Positions 13,101 through 26,429 of a DNA stretch of 64,000 bases are shown piece by piece. The position numbers and the translations under genes are program-made. The stretch is from contig CM072812.1 of assembly GCA_037013495.1 (NCBI GenBank), positions 70,005,340 through 70,069,339 on the forward strand. Reading direction: 5' to 3'. Every line of letters begins with the position of its first letter. Position 1 is the stretch's first letter. Under the pieces are notes generated by a model. The model was not told the origin of the DNA. It did not search any database and saw nothing but the letters and a program-made list of their open reading frames with translations. The stretch comes from Hippophae tibetana (taxonomy: Eukaryota; Streptophyta; Magnoliopsida; Rosales; Elaeagnaceae).

Positions 13101-13644
13101 TAAAAACACTGTTAGCCAAGTAGCTAAGAAAACTCTCACAATGGGTTTAAATGGAGAACTTCACCCATCAAGATTTTCAGAGAAGGATTTGCTTAAAGTG
13201 GCAGATAGAGAACAAGTTTTTACTTACATTGATGACCCTTGTAGTGCTACCTACCCATTGATGCAAAAGTTAAGACAAGTACTTGTAGAGAATGCAATGG
13301 CAAATGGAGAGAATGAGAAGAACGCAAATACTTCAATCTTCCTAAAGATAGGAGCATTTGAGGAAGAATTAAAGGCTATTTTGCCTAAAGAGGTTGAAAG
13401 TGCAAGAAGTGCTTTTGAGATTGGAAGTTCAACTATTCCAAACAAGATTAAGGAGTGTAGGTCTTATCCCTTGTACAAGTTTGTGAGGGAAGAATTGGGA
13501 ACAGACTTACTCACTGGGGAAAAGGTCATCTCACCAGGGGAGGAATTTGATAAGGTGTTTACTGCTTTGTGTCAGGGTAAAATTATTGATCCAATGTTGG
13601 ATTGTCTTAAAGAATGGAATGGTGAACCTATTCCAATTTGTTAG
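10133..13644 (+). CDS. PAL: Phenylalanine ammonia-lyase, two exons (10133-10542, 11895-13644)
   Basis: It deaminates L-phenylalanine to trans-cinnamate and ammonia, the entry step of the phenylpropanoid pathway, as a soluble homotetramer. The joined exons give 719 residues, the normal length. Start: METQRQNG at 10133; the next codons upstream have no ATG. Visible landmarks are catalytic Tyr in [10 protein letters not shown] (Tyr111), the MIO cofactor triad Ala205-Ser206-Gly207 in [14 protein letters not shown], and [23 protein letters not shown] and the C-terminal [10 protein letters not shown] are also seen. The residue pair after the splice is Phe138-Leu139, as in Phe-specific dicot enzymes; grass PAL/TAL has His there. 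The intron splits an Arg codon in phase 2, conserved across plant PALs. There are no stops or shifts, so I judge it functional. It is the only intact gene in the window. Confidence 0.98.
10543..11894 (+). other. PAL intron (phase 2)
   Basis: 1352 bp, bounded by AG|GTAAGC and TTTTAG|AT. It contains a (TAA)n run at about 11227-11253 and a (TTC)n pyrimidine run near 11510-11533. No coding or transposon signature was found in it. Confidence 0.95.
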
Positions 13645-13761
13645 TGCTTTATTATGCCAATATTTGTGGTCATATTGTTTAATGAGTTTTATTAAGTGCC
13701 TTTGTGATTGAACTTTGATGGTTTGAAAACCCTTTTCTAATATTTTTTTTATTATAATAAA
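13645..13761 (+). terminator. PAL 3' UTR and poly(A) signal
   Basis: A T-rich 3' region follows the stop codon. AATAAA at 13756-13761 is the likely near-upstream element for cleavage shortly downstream. Confidence 0.55.
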
Positions 13762-15399
13762 ATAGTTCTCAAGTTCTTAGTGTGATATTTGAAGTAAACA
13801 GTAAATGTGATAGTTATATTTCTCAAATAATCGAATTCTTCCGATTAATTTTGCACCATTTCTTTTGAGTCTGTTGTATATTTTATTTGGTAGTAAGGCT
13901 CACTCTTTTTTATTTCAAGGCACAAATTCGAATTATGTAAACAAGTTTAACTTTTAAAAAATATGAGTAATAAATTGAATATAAAATTAATATCGGTTAT
14001 TTTTAATAAATTAATTTTTTGGGTTGAAAAACATACTAACAAAAGATATTAAAATTAGTGTTTAATTTACATTAAGTAATTTCACATCGGATTTTTAAGA
14101 TGAAATTAAACTCAAAACTATAGACAGTTCACGTGTCACAAGTCCAAACAAATGGTGGATTTCTTTTTAGATTGAAACTAGAATTGTACGATATTATTCT
14201 AAAATCATTTAAATTTTTAAAGTTTGATTAAATTGTAGTGTGTTATTTAACTATTTCTTAAGATGTTTGTGAACTCGATAATGTATAAATGCCTATTTGT
14301 AGAATATATGAGACTAATGAGATATGGTTGGAGTTTAAAGAGTAATATGTTTTTGTTTGATAAAGGATTCTTAGGTGTTTGGTAGCACGTTAAAAAATAT
14401 TAAAAAAAATAAACTAAATATATAATTATGATAAATTTAATAAATTAACCTTTTAAGTTATAATCAAGATCCAACGAATTGTTTTTCAGATTGATTGCAA
14501 AAACACTATTTAAGTGTCATTTCCTTCATTTTTCAAACTTTAATGCTGACACTAACGTATCATCCATAAATGAACAAGATATGGATACCATAAATGAACT
14601 CAGACCTAGTAACTGCAATAAAGCAGCAAGTCCAAATTTCTTGTGGAGTAACAAAGACTAGAATGTTCAAGAAAACAACTTCAAGTATAAAACGGACGTG
14701 TATGTATCATAGCCAAGAGTTCTTTTAGTGTCATGAATGATGCTTAACCAATCCTCATTTTGTTTAATAATAAAGTTCTCTTTCAACTTTTTTGGTAGGA
14801 CTTGGCATTAAAAGCTTAACGGATACCAATTTTTATTTCAAGCAATTATTCCACAAAGAATCAAAGCTTTCTTCTTTGTTCCTTATCTCAAGAACTCAAA
14901 AACAGAAGGGAAAAAAAAAAAAACACCTCTTTTGCTTTTTTAGATCTCTAGTACCATCACAAGGTTCCACATGTTTGTTGCTAGAGCCTAGAAGTTGAAC
15001 TGTTGTAGTACAGAACTTTTCCTTTTTTGAAACAAACAAATAATAAAATAAAAATTAATAATAATAAAACCTATACAGATTGCACAACATTTCATTCTAC
15101 AACTTCCACTGCATAAAGGGAATTTCTAAACTAATTTAACAACTGAGCAAATGTGCACAATAGCACTACTAAGGCTCCAACCCACAATTAAAATATAATA
15201 TATATAATACAGCCAATGGTAGAGTCAGAAACTTTAATGTAGGTGGGCTAAGCACATATAATTAGCATTTTACATAGAGAACTTTTTATTTCTATTTGAG
15301 AACAAAAACAAAAGTTTTTATTAAATTAAAGGCTTAAAAACTTTCATTTCATTACGTATTGTTGAGTGTGAATTAATCTATAAAAATTTAACAATAGTT
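13762..15399. other. Intergenic, nothing recognised
   Basis: AT-rich DNA with homopolymers. A 60-codon open frame at 14479-14661 has no recognisable domain or codon signal. I see no transposon ends here. Confidence 0.5.
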
Positions 15400-15536
15400 T
15401 GGAATAGTTAGTAATTGAATTTAGATATATCATTTAGCTATTTAAATTATTATTTAAGATTATTATTAATTATTTTATATCTATTTAGTTTATTATATTA
15501 TACCCCTCTCGTCTATCTCTCTATCTGCTATATGTC
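15400..15536 (+). repeat. Gypsy-A 5' LTR (shortened)
   Basis: Shares TAATTGAATTTAGAT, ATTATTATTA, TTTATATCTATTTAG and TCTATCTCTCTAT with 17482-17776. A stretch of about 150 bp after TTTAGTTTATTAT, including the TATA region of the other copy, is deleted. The edges are good to about 10 bp. Confidence 0.7.
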
Positions 15537-16589
15537 AGTTTGGTATTAGAACCAACAAAAAATTTATTTTCTTAAATGAAATTATATATCCCCAATTTCT
15601 TTTAAAAAATCAGATTTAAAAAAAGGAAAGATAAATTTTTAGAATCATTAACCACCGTCAGCCTCCAATACTACCATCAATCATCACAATCCTCAGAAAA
15701 GACCCTACCTTTAGAACACCGTTGAACCCATGCCATCAACACCTTCATCATAGGACATTGGTCATCGCAAAATCCAAACAAGCTCGAAACTATACAACTC
15801 ACCGACATCCATTCCCAATGTTCCCCTTGCACACCATCGACAAGTGTGACTTTTCCGGTTGTCAATTAGTCAAGTCTTGTCAAAATCATCCTCCACTTGC
15901 CACTACAATTTTAATGAGTCTTTCATGCAACGACCCATGCGTCACTGCTTTCATCGCCAACAACCTTCACCACCAATAAAATCCCCTTATTACAGGCTAT
16001 CTAGTGACACCCTCATCTCTTCTGACACCTCTATTAAAAGTTAACATTGATCAATAAATTTTTTTTTTTTTTTAAAATCACAATTTACACTCTTTTTTTA
16101 TTTTGTAGATTGTTAAATTTTATCTCATTATTATGAAAATTCAATAGCTTGAACAAGAACACATTACCCTCAAATTACAAATAAAAAAGATTAATCATCT
16201 ATTGAAACATTGCAAGAAATAAATTATGAAATAGATTCACTTACCAATAAAATATGAATCTACAATAACAACTTATATTCAACATATGTCATTCTACAAC
16301 AAAAAGAGAAACCGAAAATTTTCAACTAATCGTGTATGGGTCAAAACAATGACCAAATCCCACAATCTAATACAAAAACTATCAATGAGTCTTTGGTCCA
16401 AACCAATAGTCTCTACTTGTGGATACAACCTTTTAGGTGAAACGTCTTGACCTAATGAATTGAAATCATCACTCTAATTTGGAAACTATGGTATCCCATA
16501 AATACCCTTACCACTCCACCCAAGTTACCCAAATGTGCCTTAATATCTCAATATCATACAAAATGCAATTTTTGTTGGCCATAATGAGT

Positions 16590-17400
16590 TCAATGAAGTT
16601 AATCAAAAAAATTAGATTGGATGCTTATAACTTTAATGGGAAACTTGATCTTAATGTCCTTATTGATTGGATTACCACATGAATATTTTTTTAATGGTGT
16701 AATATGCATGACTCACTGTGTGTAAGCCTTGCAAAAATAAAGCTTGTTGGTCCTACTAAATTTTACGGGAATTCTTTCTAAGACAACAAAATACATTTGG
16801 TTTATCCCTAACCTCACTTTTGATAAGAAATGAAATAAAAGCTAAAGGAAAAATACCTATATGTCTATTATATAGGTCAATTGATGGACTAAGTCATGGA
16901 CCTTACATAATCATCTCTTAGTGTTTTGAATAGCATTACTTGATTTGAAGATATCTACCCCTGTTATAAAACCCAAGAAGAAACTTTACTTGCTATTATT
17001 TGGTTTATTCATGACCTTCAGAATGACATTAAGTAAGAGATTATGTTGTATTCACCCTTGTTAGTGGATGAGGCCTACCATATGGCAATATAAATTGAAA
17101 AATACATTCTCTTTAAGAAGTCATTTTTGAGCCCATAACACATTGAGCCCATTCAACCTCCAAATATCATGAATGCATAAAAAAAAAACTTTCCTAAAAG
17201 AGTATTATTTCTTCGCATGAATCTCAAATGGAATTTCAACACTGTCTTGCCAAGGGTCATATCACTTTTCATTGCCCTAATCACACATTGACACTTAACC
17301 ATCAACACACTTACTCATCATATTTACCCACTTGATCTCACATATTGATACTTATCTGATGAAGATGTTGATGGTACTACTCGGTAAGTCTAGTATACGC
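16590..17400 (+). pseudogene. Gypsy-A gag remnant
   Basis: The segment near 16600-16680 reads KKIRLDAYNFNGKLDLN followed by VLIDWITT and a stop. This is the start of the Ty3/gypsy capsid (retrotrans_gag) domain, which usually reads P-x-F-x-GKLxP-x-x-F-x-DWL. Around 17228-17280 a degenerate zinc knuckle (QHCLAKGHITFHCP) keeps the second Cys, the His and the last Cys but has Phe for the first Cys. Frames between are shredded by stops. The region 15554-16589 before it holds only short open frames and is probably element leader. Confidence 0.7.
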
Positions 17401-17481
17401 ATTTATCCCAACTCGTCATATGCAAGTTTTCTCAACTGGAGAGATTTGATGCAAATCCAATAATAGATTAAATGGAATAGT

Positions 17482-17776
17482 TGTTAGAGTAATTGAATTT
17501 AGATTTATCATTTAGTTATTTAGATTATTGTTTATGATTATTATTAGTTATTTTATATTTATTTAGTTTGTTATTTTATTCCTATAAATAGGACCTAGTA
17601 TTATATTTATATCTTAGACTAAAATAGAATTAAATATATGTTTCTTTCCCGTTATTTATGTTCTATATTTTCTCTTATTTCTATTATTTAAATCACTAAT
17701 CCTAATTTGTCTGAGATTTTCCCCTTAAATTTATATTATCATCTTTTTTGTCTATCTCTCTATATGTTCTACATCA
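17482..17776 (+). repeat. Gypsy-A 3' LTR
   Basis: About 295 bp, starting TGTTAGAGTAATTG and ending TTCTACATCA. It contains CCTATAAATAGGACC (TATA box, about 17580-17594), absent from the shortened left copy. Confidence 0.7.
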
Positions 17777-18839
17777 TTAATGCATTCCATATGGAAAGCA
17801 ATGAGTAGTCCTAGTTAGTACAATGACTCATAAGTTGATGAGTCATTAGGTGAGCATATATACCGGATAATCATCTAATGATAAAAATAAACAATATATA
17901 TCCCTTAATCATCAGCAATAGATAATTATTAAGGATAATCATGGAGAGATAGAAAGTCTATTTAAAATCACATGCATTAATTTTCCTTTAATCACATATT
18001 AAGACCTTATGCTTTTTTGGTTGAGTCAAAAAATAATTTTAAAAAGGCATTCATAGTACTCTACAGACATTCATCTACAAATTCTATAGGTTTATAGAAA
18101 AGGATTGACTATCCAACTAGGGTTTTCCAAGGTTTTTGAAAAATACCTTTTGTCCATCTAATCTACAATGTCTTTAAGAGATCGACCTACTGTGCTTCCA
18201 ACAAAAAAGGTAGTGGATTAGTCTTTAAGTTTTAACACTCAAGCCTTAACCAAGAATGATGAGGTCTATCATGTGCTCCTACAATCTTTCCGAGCAACAG
18301 AGCCCATTCATGCACCATCTTGCTTACAATAGGCCATATTGGCTTATAGACGAAGATCTCAATAAACGCCCATATCGATATGATGGAGAACACACTCTAA
18401 GTCGTGCTAGAAATTCTCTCAAAGCCATAGGATTTTAAGCCAATTCTTGTTCCAGAAGACACCCCTATGGCAAATTACAAGGCTTAGACTACATAAGATC
18501 AGAGCTGCAACTAAATAAGGTTTGATTAATGACATGACCCATTCCAATAGAGACCAAGCCCATGGGTTTGTCATACAGAGTTCACTAACATAGTGCAAAG
18601 CCATCCAGCCATGGATGCTCGAACATCATCCTTGGTCCATCTAATATGGCCATTCTATTCAGGCCAATCATGCTAACCATATAGTCTCAACTATCAATAG
18701 TCATCCCAAAGATAATCCCTGTGAATATGTACCTATAGTTCTTCATCCAACTATTGATCAGTGTGCTTTACAACTATAAGAAATGCATCAAAGGTTGAAT
18801 AGAGGTACACTCCCAAACCTAACTATCTCTACTAAGTTG
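17777..18839. other. Spacer before Gypsy-B gag
   Basis: No clear gene. Open frames here, such as 18256-18438, show no domain I know. The stretch could be the leader or the variable gag N-terminus of Gypsy-B, but it carries no signature. Confidence 0.4.
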
Positions 18840-20440
18840 TCATCAACCATACAAGTCATGGCTATTCCACTCCCCAATAAGTTCAAAATGCCTAACATGG
18901 GTACCTATGCTAGTATTAAGGAACCTTTGGAACGCATAGAAAACTTCAAAGGATGAAAAGAAATTTATGTATATAATGATGCAATGAGGTGTTGAGCATT
19001 TCAATTGACACTGATAGACAAGGTAAAGACTTGGCATCACATCTTGAAGCCCAATATTATTGATCATTTAAGAAGTTTGGAAAGCAATTCCTTTCACACT
19101 TTTTAGCTAATAGATGAAGGAAAAATATTATATTGTATCTGATGACACTGCATTAGGGGAAGGATTAACCCCTAAAATTCTTTTTGGACATTTAATTCTA
19201 AAAAATATACAAGTGATCAACTATTTTGATTCGATAGCTTTGAGTGCCCTTCACTAACGCCTTTTCTAGGGATCTTTATAGAGGGATATGAATAAATATT
19301 TTCCTACTACTTACATAGAGGTCACTCATTTGATCAACATGTACTTAAATGTTGAAGAGATGGCCAACAATAGAAAAAATAACGAATTTCCTAGGAAGGA
19401 AGGTGGTGAACATAAACACAATGATGGAGATGAGCCCAAGTTATAGGAAACTAAGAGGTCCAATGGGGACAAAAAATATAAGAAGAATAATAAAGACCAA
19501 AACCCAGGCATCCTAGATTGGGTTTCTAAACCTACACCCCTATTAATGCACCAAGGGAGATCGTATTGTAAGTCGAACACCAACACATGATGCGTTAACC
19601 CAAAAACCTCAAAAATGTTGGTTGAGATAAGACCTAGTACTACAAACTCCACCCGAATTCCAAACACTTAACTAGAGAGTGCCAAAAGTTAAAAGAGTAG
19701 ATTGAATACCTATTAAAAAAGTGTACTTAGGAGAATTCATGCATGGGGAAAGGCCACAATAGTATCAATAAGAGAGGTGAGCCTCCTCATTTAGAGAAAT
19801 GGATTAAGCACTCGGACAAGAAATTCAAGAGGTCTAAGTCATCTTGGGTAGCCTCACTAAGAATACTCAAATAATACCTTGAAGGCATATGATCGTAAGG
19901 TGAGGTCAAGCCAAGACATCCTCCAATTGTCCTTCATGTACAACCTAGGAAAGAACCCAAAATTGATGGGCTCAGACATAATATTCTCAAAAAGAGAAGA
20001 CTATAGGTTGCTCTACCTATATGTTTATGCATTGGTAGTCACATTTTCTTTGGAAAATATAAAGCTACAAAGAATTTTAATTGATACAATCATTTCAGTC
20101 AACTTCATGTTCTTTGAAGCTTGGAATCAAATGAAACTATCCTCCTATTTAAGCCAACGAACATGCCTTTGGTAGGATTTTTTGGACTTTCCTTAGTTCC
20201 AGAACATAGTGTGACCCTACCAGTCACAATTGGATAAGGCATGAATGCACTCATAGTTATGGTAGACTTCCTCATAATAGATTGGTATTCTTCATAAAAT
20301 GGAATTCTAGAAAGATTGGTCTTACACAAGGTAGGGTCGCATTCCCACCTTGACTTACCATCTTGCGTTGAAGTTCCCAACATATACAGAAACATGAGTT
20401 ATCTTAGGAGAGTATAAGGTAATAAGGGAATTCTATACAT
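18840..20440 (+). pseudogene. Gypsy-B gag-protease fragment (Tat-like)
   Basis: The gag core starts near 18860 with AIPLPNKFKMPNMGTY. It runs through PLERIENFKG, NDAMR and AFQLTLIDKVKTWHH, the pattern of Tat/Athila-type Ty3/gypsy capsids. A zinc-finger-like block near 19635-19740 reads YYKLHPNSKHLTRECQKLKE, the usual Tat-group motif before the protease. The protease region follows (ALVVTFSLENIKLQRILIDT, about 20029-20092), where the active site DTG has become DTI. Then come LVGFFGLSLVPEH and VTLPVTIG near 20165-20230. Many stops break it. No LTR, RT or integrase was found, so it is a truncated fragment. Confidence 0.75.
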
Positions 20441-20766
20441 TGGGAATCTGAATGGGACACATGTAGAATCCTAAGAGATTGAAGACAAGTAGTATTCATC
20501 CACCAACTTGCTTTTTATAGCTTTTTTAGTTAAGTTTTCATTGTTGTAAGCTAGCATAGAAAGAGCCCTATCTGGCTAACTTTGATTTTTTTTTCAAAAG
20601 TTTGGATCTCAAATTTCTTTGTATTTTAATTATTTTTAATAAGGGGATCACTTAGGCCATATATGACCACTAAAAAACATTCACACTTTGAAAACATTTT
20701 GTCTAAACTTTGGGAGAAAAGACAACTTCAATACCCAAATAGAACATAATGAGCCCAAATCCTTCA
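20441..20766. other. Spacer, nothing recognised
   Basis: AT-rich DNA between the gypsy and copia fragments. No open frame or repeat of note was seen. Confidence 0.45.
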
Positions 20767-22185
20767 TTACAATTGACGGATTAATGCTACATTCAACATT
20801 ACACTACCATCCATATCTTGTCCATTAATAACCATGTCATCAACATATAAATAAAGCAAAATACAACCAGTAAAAGTGCATATGTAAAACAATGCAAAAT
20901 TATGATGTTTAGAAGAGAAACTAAGGGAGGTGATTACAGTAGAGAACTTCTCAAACCTAGCACAAGGTACTTGTCTGAGACCATAAAGATCTTTTGTCAA
21001 CTTACAAACATCACCAAGTTTATAAGAAATATCAATAGAATGCACCATGTATACTTCTTCTTAAAGGTCATCATTCAAGAATGCATTGTTAACACATATC
21101 CGAGATATACACCACCCATAAATAGATGCAACTATAATAAGTGTACAAACTATAGTCATTTTTTACAACATGGATCAATAACACTCTTTTTGAGAGTATC
21201 CCTTTGTAACTACTTGGGACTTGTACATTGACCCAAAAAATTTCTTCTATAGACCCAATGGGAACCGATAGCTTATTTACTTAGTGGCATAGGTACCAAT
21301 ACCTAGGTTTTTATTTGATACTAAGTAGTAATTTTCCTTAGATATAGATTGCTACCAAATGGGATCAACATTTGTCTTCTTATAGGAAATAGGCTCAAAG
21401 ACACTGTGAATGGTTGCTTAGATAAAAAAAAATGAGCTAGAATAACAAGTGTAAAAGAAATCAAGCAATTGATATAACTTATAAGAGTGCTAAGTATATC
21501 CATAAGTAAAAGGAGGAGCCACAATCTCAGAAGGTGCTTGGGAAGCCCAAGGAGATAAGGAATCGATGGGAGTATCGGGAAGCAAAGTACCAATATCTAT
21601 GAAACTATTGGTGTTAACCCTACAAGCGTCATGATCTAAAATGGTAGGAGGAGAGTAGGAAACAATGGGTAATGTAACCTCTATATGGCTACTAAAGGGA
21701 TCAATATGAATGTAATCAAACTTATTTACGCTATGAGAACTAGCAGGAATAGAAAAGAAATATATATGCTCAAGGAACACAACATTATAAGAAATGTACA
21801 AATTTTTTTAAATAGATAAAAACAACAATATCTCTTTTGATCTATACCATAACCTAGAATGTATATCACAAAGATAATTTATTGCATTCGATGTGAGGTC
21901 GAAGAACAAAACATGTAAAGCCAAAAGCACCCAATGTAAAGTAATGAAGAGCATAACCATAAAATTTTCCAAAAGAAGACAAACCTAAGTTGTGTGAGGT
22001 TAAGATTCTATTAATCACATAGGTAGTAATATAGATTACTTCTCCCAAAAATTCACTTGGAATATGGACAGACAATAAAAGAGAGCGACCAGTTCCAACA
22101 ATGTGCATGTATTTCCTTTTAATAACACTATTTTTCTTAGGAATGTCTATATAAAAGGTTTAGATGTTCTTCAGACCTATCATAG
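20767..22185 (-). pseudogene. Copia-4 integrase-RT fragment
   Basis: Read right to left. The integrase C-terminal half at 21866-22140 shows SEFLGEVIYITTYVINR and GAFGFTCFVL, matching copia integrases around their WGEA...YLINR and VFGC blocks. The integrase tail (YNVVFLEHIYFF, 21490-21801) comes next. The RT thumb-palm region at 20767-21230 shows KGYSQ-like remains, NAFLNDDL, LYGLRQVPCA and the catalytic YVDDM (about 20830). Both ends are abrupt: no gag, RNase H or LTR. It abuts the pararetrovirus at about 22190. Confidence 0.82.
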
Positions 22186-22194
22186 TTGATAAGG

Positions 22195-23295
22195 AGTTAT
22201 GTAACAAAAAATCTTCTACCATCTGTAAGCATGAATGGTCGTTTATCCTCTGGTGTAGATAAGATATTTTTAGCCATTTGAATTGTATGGATGAAATTTT
22301 GCATCTTCTACACTCATAGTTTGAATTAATTATTTAGAGTCATTAAGGGGTTCTATTTCAAATTCCTTTCCTTTAGCTGTTTTTAACCACCATATTTGAT
22401 AAGATTGGATGAATTTTTCTCTTTCTCACCATCCAATTGTGCTGCCAATCCAAAAAATTTCTCTTTCTCACCATCTAATTACAACATATTAAGACTTTGA
22501 AAAATTACTTGATTAGCAATTCCCCAATCATTATCTTCAATATGCCATAAAGCATTATTAATAAGTAAAGTTAATTTAGGAAATCCATCAATTAGGTTAA
22601 TTGATGAATTCTTCCTTTGAAGCATTTCTTTTATTCTATCTTTACGATCTTCAACTCTATTTTTGATACTCTAGTATATTTCTTTATATCTAGATCCTAA
22701 TAATGCTTTAGCTTTTTCAAATAGACAAATCCTTTTGATTTATTCAAAAATTGCATTAGGAAATTCACTTTTAATTATATCCAATAATTGGAAGTTTTTT
22801 ATTTTCTCAAAATCAACATCATCATCCATATTTGTCTGTTTAATAGTTTGGAAATAGAGTTCTTTGAGATTAGAGATTGTAGCTATTTCATCAGCTATTT
22901 TTTCTACTAATTCAGTCATATGTTGTCTAAATTATTTTCTGTGTGAATCACCGAGAATATGCATTTTCCATACTCCATTAAGTTTCTCATAGATGTTATT
23001 TAGAACGCTAGGATTATAAAAAAAATTGATGTCTTGTTTAAACATAAGATGAGCAAGATTAAATTCTACTTGATATGCTTCAAACACTTGTTTAGCTTCT
23101 TCAAAAGAGTAATATACTTAATAACAAGCATCTTTTACATTATTTATTTGGTAATGGAAAGCATTCCAAGAGGTATATATTCCAAGGTGATTCCCTCTAA
23201 ATACGACATAGTATTTCCTTTTTAAAATATTTGTTTGTTCTACCATTTTTGCTTTCTTAGCAATGGTAATCCATTCTCCAAGAGGTTTTTCCATC
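22195..23295 (-). pseudogene. Viroplasmin/transactivator-like domain of the pararetrovirus
   Basis: Near 23125-23230 the - strand encodes a block with YYVVF and GIYTSW. This is the signature of the Cauli_VI / RNase-HI-N hybrid-binding fold found in caulimovirus transactivators. A downstream helical and charged region extends to about 22200. It lies directly after RNase H, where such a protein is expected in several genera. Frames are broken by stops. An alternative is a host RNase HI N-domain, but the viral context makes that unlikely. Confidence 0.62.
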
Positions 23296-23309
23296 TATAA
23301 AACTAAATT

Positions 23310-25255
23310 TCTATGTTAATGGTCTTCATACCCATTTCTACTAAGATAATATACAATAAAATTGTTAGCACCTTTTAAATGTTCTACTTCAAAACTATAT
23401 ATTGCAATTTGATTATACCTTTTTATTCTTTTTCCTTCAAGATTATTTTTTTTTACTACAAAGGAAATCTTTAACTGCTTGATTATCAGTTCCAACAATA
23501 AAATTTTCTAGAGCTAAATAAATATAAAATCATTTAACAACAAGTTTTATTGCTAATAATGTTTTCTCAAATATAATATAATTTATTTCATTTGGTTTAA
23601 ATTTTCCAAAATTATATCCAAAAATTAATTCTTATTTTTAAAGTTTTTAGGTATAGGAGCTTTTCTAGCTCTAATACCATTTACATAACCCGGTGGATCT
23701 TTTTTCCTCCCACTTCTCTACTCGTATAGCTTTTAATACACACCCCAACAAAATTTTGAAGGATCTATTTCTAAGATTAATTTATCACCTCATTTAGGAA
23801 AATAAACTTATGGAAGATATTGTATTTCTTCTTTTATTTCTTTTAAGATTTGTTTATCTTCTTTATTCCATGAGAATTTAGTATCTATTTTTAATTTATT
23901 AATAAAAGGTATCTCTTTTTGAGATAGATTTTTTATAAAATTTCTTCCATAATTAAGAATTCTTAATAATCCTTGTAATTGTTTTTTTCCACTAATTTCT
24001 TATGGGAATTCTCTTACTTTTGATATAATATGTTCTTGAAATTTTATTTCTAATTGATTTAAAACTATCACTAAAAATTCAATAGATATTTTTTCTATTT
24101 ATATTTTCTTTGGTGATAGAATTATTCCATATTTTTGGAACTTTTCACATAATAAATTTAAATATTTTTGTGTTCTTATACTATTTTAGAAGAAAAAAAA
24201 CAAGAATATCATCAATATATATCATACAAAATTCTTTAAAGTCTTTAAAAATGCTACACATCCATCTCTGATAAACTTATGGGATTATATTTAATCCACA
24301 AGGCATTACATTCAATTGATAATGTCTTCTTGGTGTGATAAAAGTTGTAAATGGTTTTAACTCTTCTATTAATTTGATTTGTCAAAATCCAGATTTACAA
24401 TGAAACTTATTAAAAAAATTGGCTCCTTTAGTTTGTTTAACTAACCCGTCCTTTCTGGGAATAAAGTATCCATTAAACTCTAAATGCTCATTTAACCTTT
24501 TGTAATTAATAACCATTTGAGCTTTTTCATTTTTATTTCACTATCATTTCTTACAATGAAAGTTGGATTGGAATGTGGACTTTTTGTTTCTTCGATCAAT
24601 TTTGTCTAATAATTCATTTATTTGAATATCAAATTCATCTCTATCCTATATAATATAGATTATTGGTTTAATTCGAATAATTACATTGTGGTAACGTAAT
24701 TTTAAAGTATAATATCTTGGACTTCTTGGCCAAAGTTTTAGCGGGTCTTCACTAAAGATTTCTTCCAAAATTTTAGAATGCGTTTCTTCTAATTGGTTGA
24801 TAAATAATGTATGATCACCACACTTTTTTGGTGTAAAGTCTTTATCACACTTATATTTGTGTTGTTGTAAAAGTGGAATTTCAACAAATTCTTTATCTAA
24901 CGTAAAAGATATAGAATTATGATTTATTTTTATAGGATAATAATTTGTCATAAAATTGTTGCTTGAAAAAATCTCCATGCATATTAGAAAAGCATAATAT
25001 TTTAAGAAAAAAAAAATTTCTTTCATTAAACCAAATAGCTATATTTTTAGCTTTATATTGAATAATGGTTTCTTTTTCTTCTATTTCTCTAACTAGAATA
25101 TGATTTTTCATAAGTATCTCTTTTTCAAAAGGTATTGCATTCAATATACAAGAACATATTGTTGCTCCCGTATCAATTAAAGTGCATAAGCTATATGGTT
25201 TAAAGCCTACGAAATTAAAATATTCTAAAACATAATTATAACTTGTTTTTACCAT
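23310..25255 (-). pseudogene. Pararetroviral protease, reverse transcriptase and RNase H (broken)
   Basis: The protease region (24917-25255) keeps the DTGA active site near 25165. The RT follows through 24650-24200, with its catalytic YIDD at about 24208-24220. The RNase H tail at 23316-23498 ends in the typical YLSR motif (Y where D is usual). Sequence style around the RT fingers is caulimovirid and not gypsy. Several stops and frame changes separate the blocks, and no continuous frame exceeds about 126 codons. Confidence 0.82.
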
Positions 25256-26429
25256 AACTTGTGAGAAGATTATTTCTTCTTTATTTATTTGGAAATGATA
25301 AATTTGTGCTTGAAAGATTTCTTCTTTTTGATTAGTTACGGGTAGTATTAGAACTTTAATATTTTTAATAGAAATAATTTTATCATGATTATCTTCATAT
25401 TCGGAAGATGATTAATTGATTCTTGCTTTTTATTTAAAATTTTCCCAATCTTATTTAGGATATGAGGTTTGTCAATCTTTGTTGATTAAATTTTTGTTTC
25501 TAAAATACACTTGATTTTCTAATACCTACATTTCTATTATTGAAGGATTTTTGTATCTGAAAATATCAATGAGATTTGTAAATAACTATTATTTTGGTAT
25601 TTCTAAATATTTTCAATTAATAAGTCACAGTTGAATTTATGTTTCATAAGGTCTTGATTCAAATAATTCTACAAAGCTTTTATCAACTTCTTTTGTTGAA
25701 GTTTTACGAAATTTTGTTAATTCATGGATAGTTTTTCATTGAATAGCTAAACTTTGAGATTGATTATTTTTGTAAGTTGAATCTTGATTTTTACGGAATT
25801 ATTTATAATATGATATGTTATAGATATAATGAAATTTGGTCTTATGTTAAACCAAACAATTCCATTAACCAAATTTGACTGGACACCTCCTATTATTGAT
25901 ACAATGGATCTTTTATCTATCCATCTAAAATTACCGAAAGTAAAGGAGTGTCTAATCCTTGTCTATATAAACCTATAATTGATATATGTATTAGACTTAT
26001 ATGAACATATTTGATTTCTAGATATTTCTTCTTCCATCTTTCTATCTTCTTTTTATAAAAAAATTATATTTTAGCTATTCCATCTTCTTTACATTTAGCC
26101 TATGAGTTTCCAACAAATTATTCAAAAACTCTTGCTGAAAAAAATTTAAAATTTAAACATTTTATAAATATCTTCTTTTATAACTTTTTGTTTCACTTGT
26201 TCCATTTCTTCAAGTCATTCTTGAGTATAAGTTAGTTCTTTTCCCATTATATCTTTTAATTTTATTTTTTGTAGTTCTTCAATAGGAGCTTTCCTTTATT
26301 TTTATTGTAGAACTTGATTATTCTTTCATCGTAAATATCATCTCAATTTCTTCATCAGATGATTCTTCTTCACTTTCTACTTCATATATTATTTCTTCTA
26401 TATCAGAAATTTTTTTCTCAATATAGAAT

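Larger units (their letters stand above)
15400..17776 (+). mobile_element. Gypsy-A, internally deleted Ty3/gypsy element
   Basis: Two related LTR-like blocks in direct orientation bound about 2 kb with a gag remnant only; protease, RT and integrase are missing. The left LTR (15400-15536) lacks a middle piece that the right one keeps. A primer site (TGGTATTAGAACC) at 15541-15553 follows the left LTR by a few bases, so the element reads on the + strand. Confidence 0.72.

Noticed and set aside
14479-14661. 60-codon frame downstream of PAL
   Set aside because: No domain, no neighbouring exon signals, and the length is expected by chance.
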